Positions 5,258 through 5,606 of a DNA stretch of 5,606 nucleotides are shown here, one piece after another. The stretch spans positions 1 to 5,606 of the forward strand of contig JAGVFL010000035.1 in NCBI GenBank assembly GCA_020057645.1, written 5' to 3'. The position numbers and the translations under genes were made by a program. Every line of letters starts with the position of its first letter. Within the stretch, counting starts at the first letter, position 1. Below the pieces are notes generated by a model. The model saw only the letters and a list, made by a program, of their open reading frames with translations. It did no database searches and was not told the DNA's origin. Origin of the DNA: Candidatus Omnitrophota bacterium. Lineage in GTDB: Bacteria; Omnitrophota; Gorgyraeia; Gorgyraeales; Gorgyraeaceae.

Positions 5258-5303
5258 AGGGACGGTTCTAGAGCTAAAGCCAGAACTGTCCCTTTATTTT
5301 TTT
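5258..5303 (+). terminator. Rho-independent terminator with REP-like hairpin
   Basis: AGGGACGGTTCT (5258-5269) pairs with AGAACTGTCCCT (5282-5293) over 12 bp with one G-T pair (5264/5287) around a 12-base loop. A T-rich run follows (5293-5303, one A at 5296). This suits a rightward terminator for the operon; the opposite strand has no T-tract, so it works one way only. GGGACGGTTCT/AGAACNGTCCC hairpins also occur as dispersed REP-type repeats linked to IS200-like (Y1) transposases in several bacterial groups, by my recollection. Only one copy is in this window. Confidence 0.8.
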
Positions 5304-5311
5304 GTAATCAC

Positions 5312-5340
5312 TTGACAGGTAAAATTAGATATGGTAAATT
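5312..5340 (+). promoter_or_regulatory. Sigma-70-type promoter of the DUF134 gene
   Basis: A perfect TTGACA (5312-5317), a 17-base spacer and TAAATT (5335-5340, 4 of 6 bases) form the best complete promoter in the window. The start point would be near 5347, inside the inverted repeat that follows, with a leader of about 32 bases to the TTG start at 5379. Confidence 0.7.
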
Positions 5341-5365
5341 AGTTATGAACGTATGTTCATAACTA
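5340..5365 (+). promoter_or_regulatory. Perfect 11-bp inverted repeat, operator
   Basis: TAGTTATGAAC (5340-5350) and GTTCATAACTA (5355-5365) are exact inverse complements around GTAT. The site begins on the last base of the -10 box and covers the expected transcription start, the classic position for a repressor. The stem is AT-rich with a 4-base loop and no T-tract, so an operator fits better than a terminator. The ligand may be the DUF134 protein itself (autoregulation) or a TetR-type repressor encoded elsewhere; this is inference. Confidence 0.7.
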
Positions 5366-5378
5366 TCAGGAGGGGTGT

Positions 5379-5606
5379 TTGAGGCCGAAGAAGACGAGGT
5401 GGGTAAAATGCGCGCCCGAGGAAAGATGTTTTAAGCCTTTATGCAGGCCGCTGAGTAAATTAAAGAGCGTGTATCTTACTCTCGATGAATTTGAGGCAGT
5501 GCGCCTCGCGTGCCTCGCTGGATTAAAGCAGATAGACGCGGCGAAGAAGATGAAGATCTCCCGGCCTACTTTTTCCAGGATCATATCTTCGGCTCACAGT
5601 AAGATA
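5379..5606 (+). CDS. DUF134/UPF0251 family DNA-binding protein, 3'-truncated
   Basis: Seventy-six codons are visible before the right edge. The start is TTG at 5379, set by AGGAGG (5368-5373) five bases upstream; no ATG or GTG in this frame fits. The product starts MRPKKTRWVKCAPEERCFKP, then LCRPLSKLKSVYLTLDEFEAVRL and a helix-turn-helix of sigma-70 region 4 type at about 49-75 (LKQIDAAKKMKISRPTFSRI). The order of arginine-rich start, cysteine cluster (Cys11, Cys17, Cys22), LTLDEFEAVRL and HTH is characteristic of the UPF0251/DUF134 family. These are small predicted regulators often found beside dinitrogenase iron-molybdenum cofactor-type (NifX/NifB-like) and Mrp/NBP35 ATPase genes in anaerobes. 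Family members are commonly about 90-150 residues, so about half may lie outside the window. It is cytoplasmic and has its own promoter and operator, separate from the operon before it. Confidence 0.88.
   Translation, partial: MRPKKTRWVKCAPEERCFKPLCRPLSKLKSVYLTLDEFEAVRLACLAGLKQIDAAKKMKISRPTFSRIISSAHSKI

Noticed and set aside
5366..5584. Minus-strand open frame of 72 codons
   Set aside because: The plus strand encodes a recognisable DUF134 protein with promoter and ribosome binding site; the minus frame is its shadow.
1..5606. CRISPR array, tRNA or rRNA gene, or intact transposase
   Set aside because: No regularly spaced repeats, cloverleaf or conserved rRNA segments, and no transposase or integrase motif in any long frame.

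Overview
The window reads as a piece of an uncultured, moderately AT-rich Gram-negative-type bacterial genome. Candidatus Omnitrophota or a similar candidate phylum is my best guess. It rests only on the mix of gene families seen here (a UPF0251/DUF134 regulator, a CxxC-x17-CxxC zinc-binding protein, a DUF5661 protein and a phospholipase-D-like secreted protein); there is no rRNA or other phylogenetic marker. All supported genes lie on the + strand.

Layout. Bases 2-514 hold the 3' part of an unrecognised gene, cut by the left edge. Bases 535-605 hold the first copy of a two-block repeat. It is followed by an extended -10 promoter (660-668) and a near-leaderless gene for a secreted phospholipase-D-like protein that lacks a canonical HKD motif (681-1298). 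Next come a possible 29-codon micro-ORF with a strong ribosome binding site (1314-1403), whose stop overlaps the next start, and a membrane-anchored BEM46-type alpha/beta hydrolase (1400-2200). The second copy of the repeat (2211-2281) follows directly, in the same orientation. It merges into a second dyad (2279-2309) and another extended -10 promoter (2314-2322).

From that promoter a likely four-gene operon runs with gaps of 23, 28 and 37 bases: a small secreted protein of unknown function (2341-2775), a CxxC-x17-CxxC protein with a coiled-coil start and basic tail (2799-3296), a fatty-acyl-CoA ligase-type adenylating enzyme (3325-4932) and a DUF5661 protein (4970-5245). It ends at a strong hairpin plus T-tract terminator (5258-5303), which also resembles a REP-type repeat. 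A fresh promoter (TTGACA-17-TAAATT) overlapped by a perfect 11-bp inverted repeat then drives a TTG-started DUF134/UPF0251 DNA-binding protein that runs off the right edge (5379-5606).

The main point of interest is the duplicated upstream element. Two copies, 1.68 kb apart, have the same internal spacing (two conserved blocks separated by a diverged 22-base stretch). Each sits a few dozen bases upstream of a TGnTATAATTAA promoter whose first gene encodes an exported protein. In the second copy two dyads share a GACAATG-type core and have centres 31 bp apart, about three helical turns. This could be a shared operator of a small envelope regulon, or relics of a mobile element that carries a promoter. 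The copies also flank the phospholipase-D-like/hydrolase pair as direct repeats, so that pair may be a movable or deletable cassette. No complete transposase, CRISPR array, tRNA or rRNA is visible.
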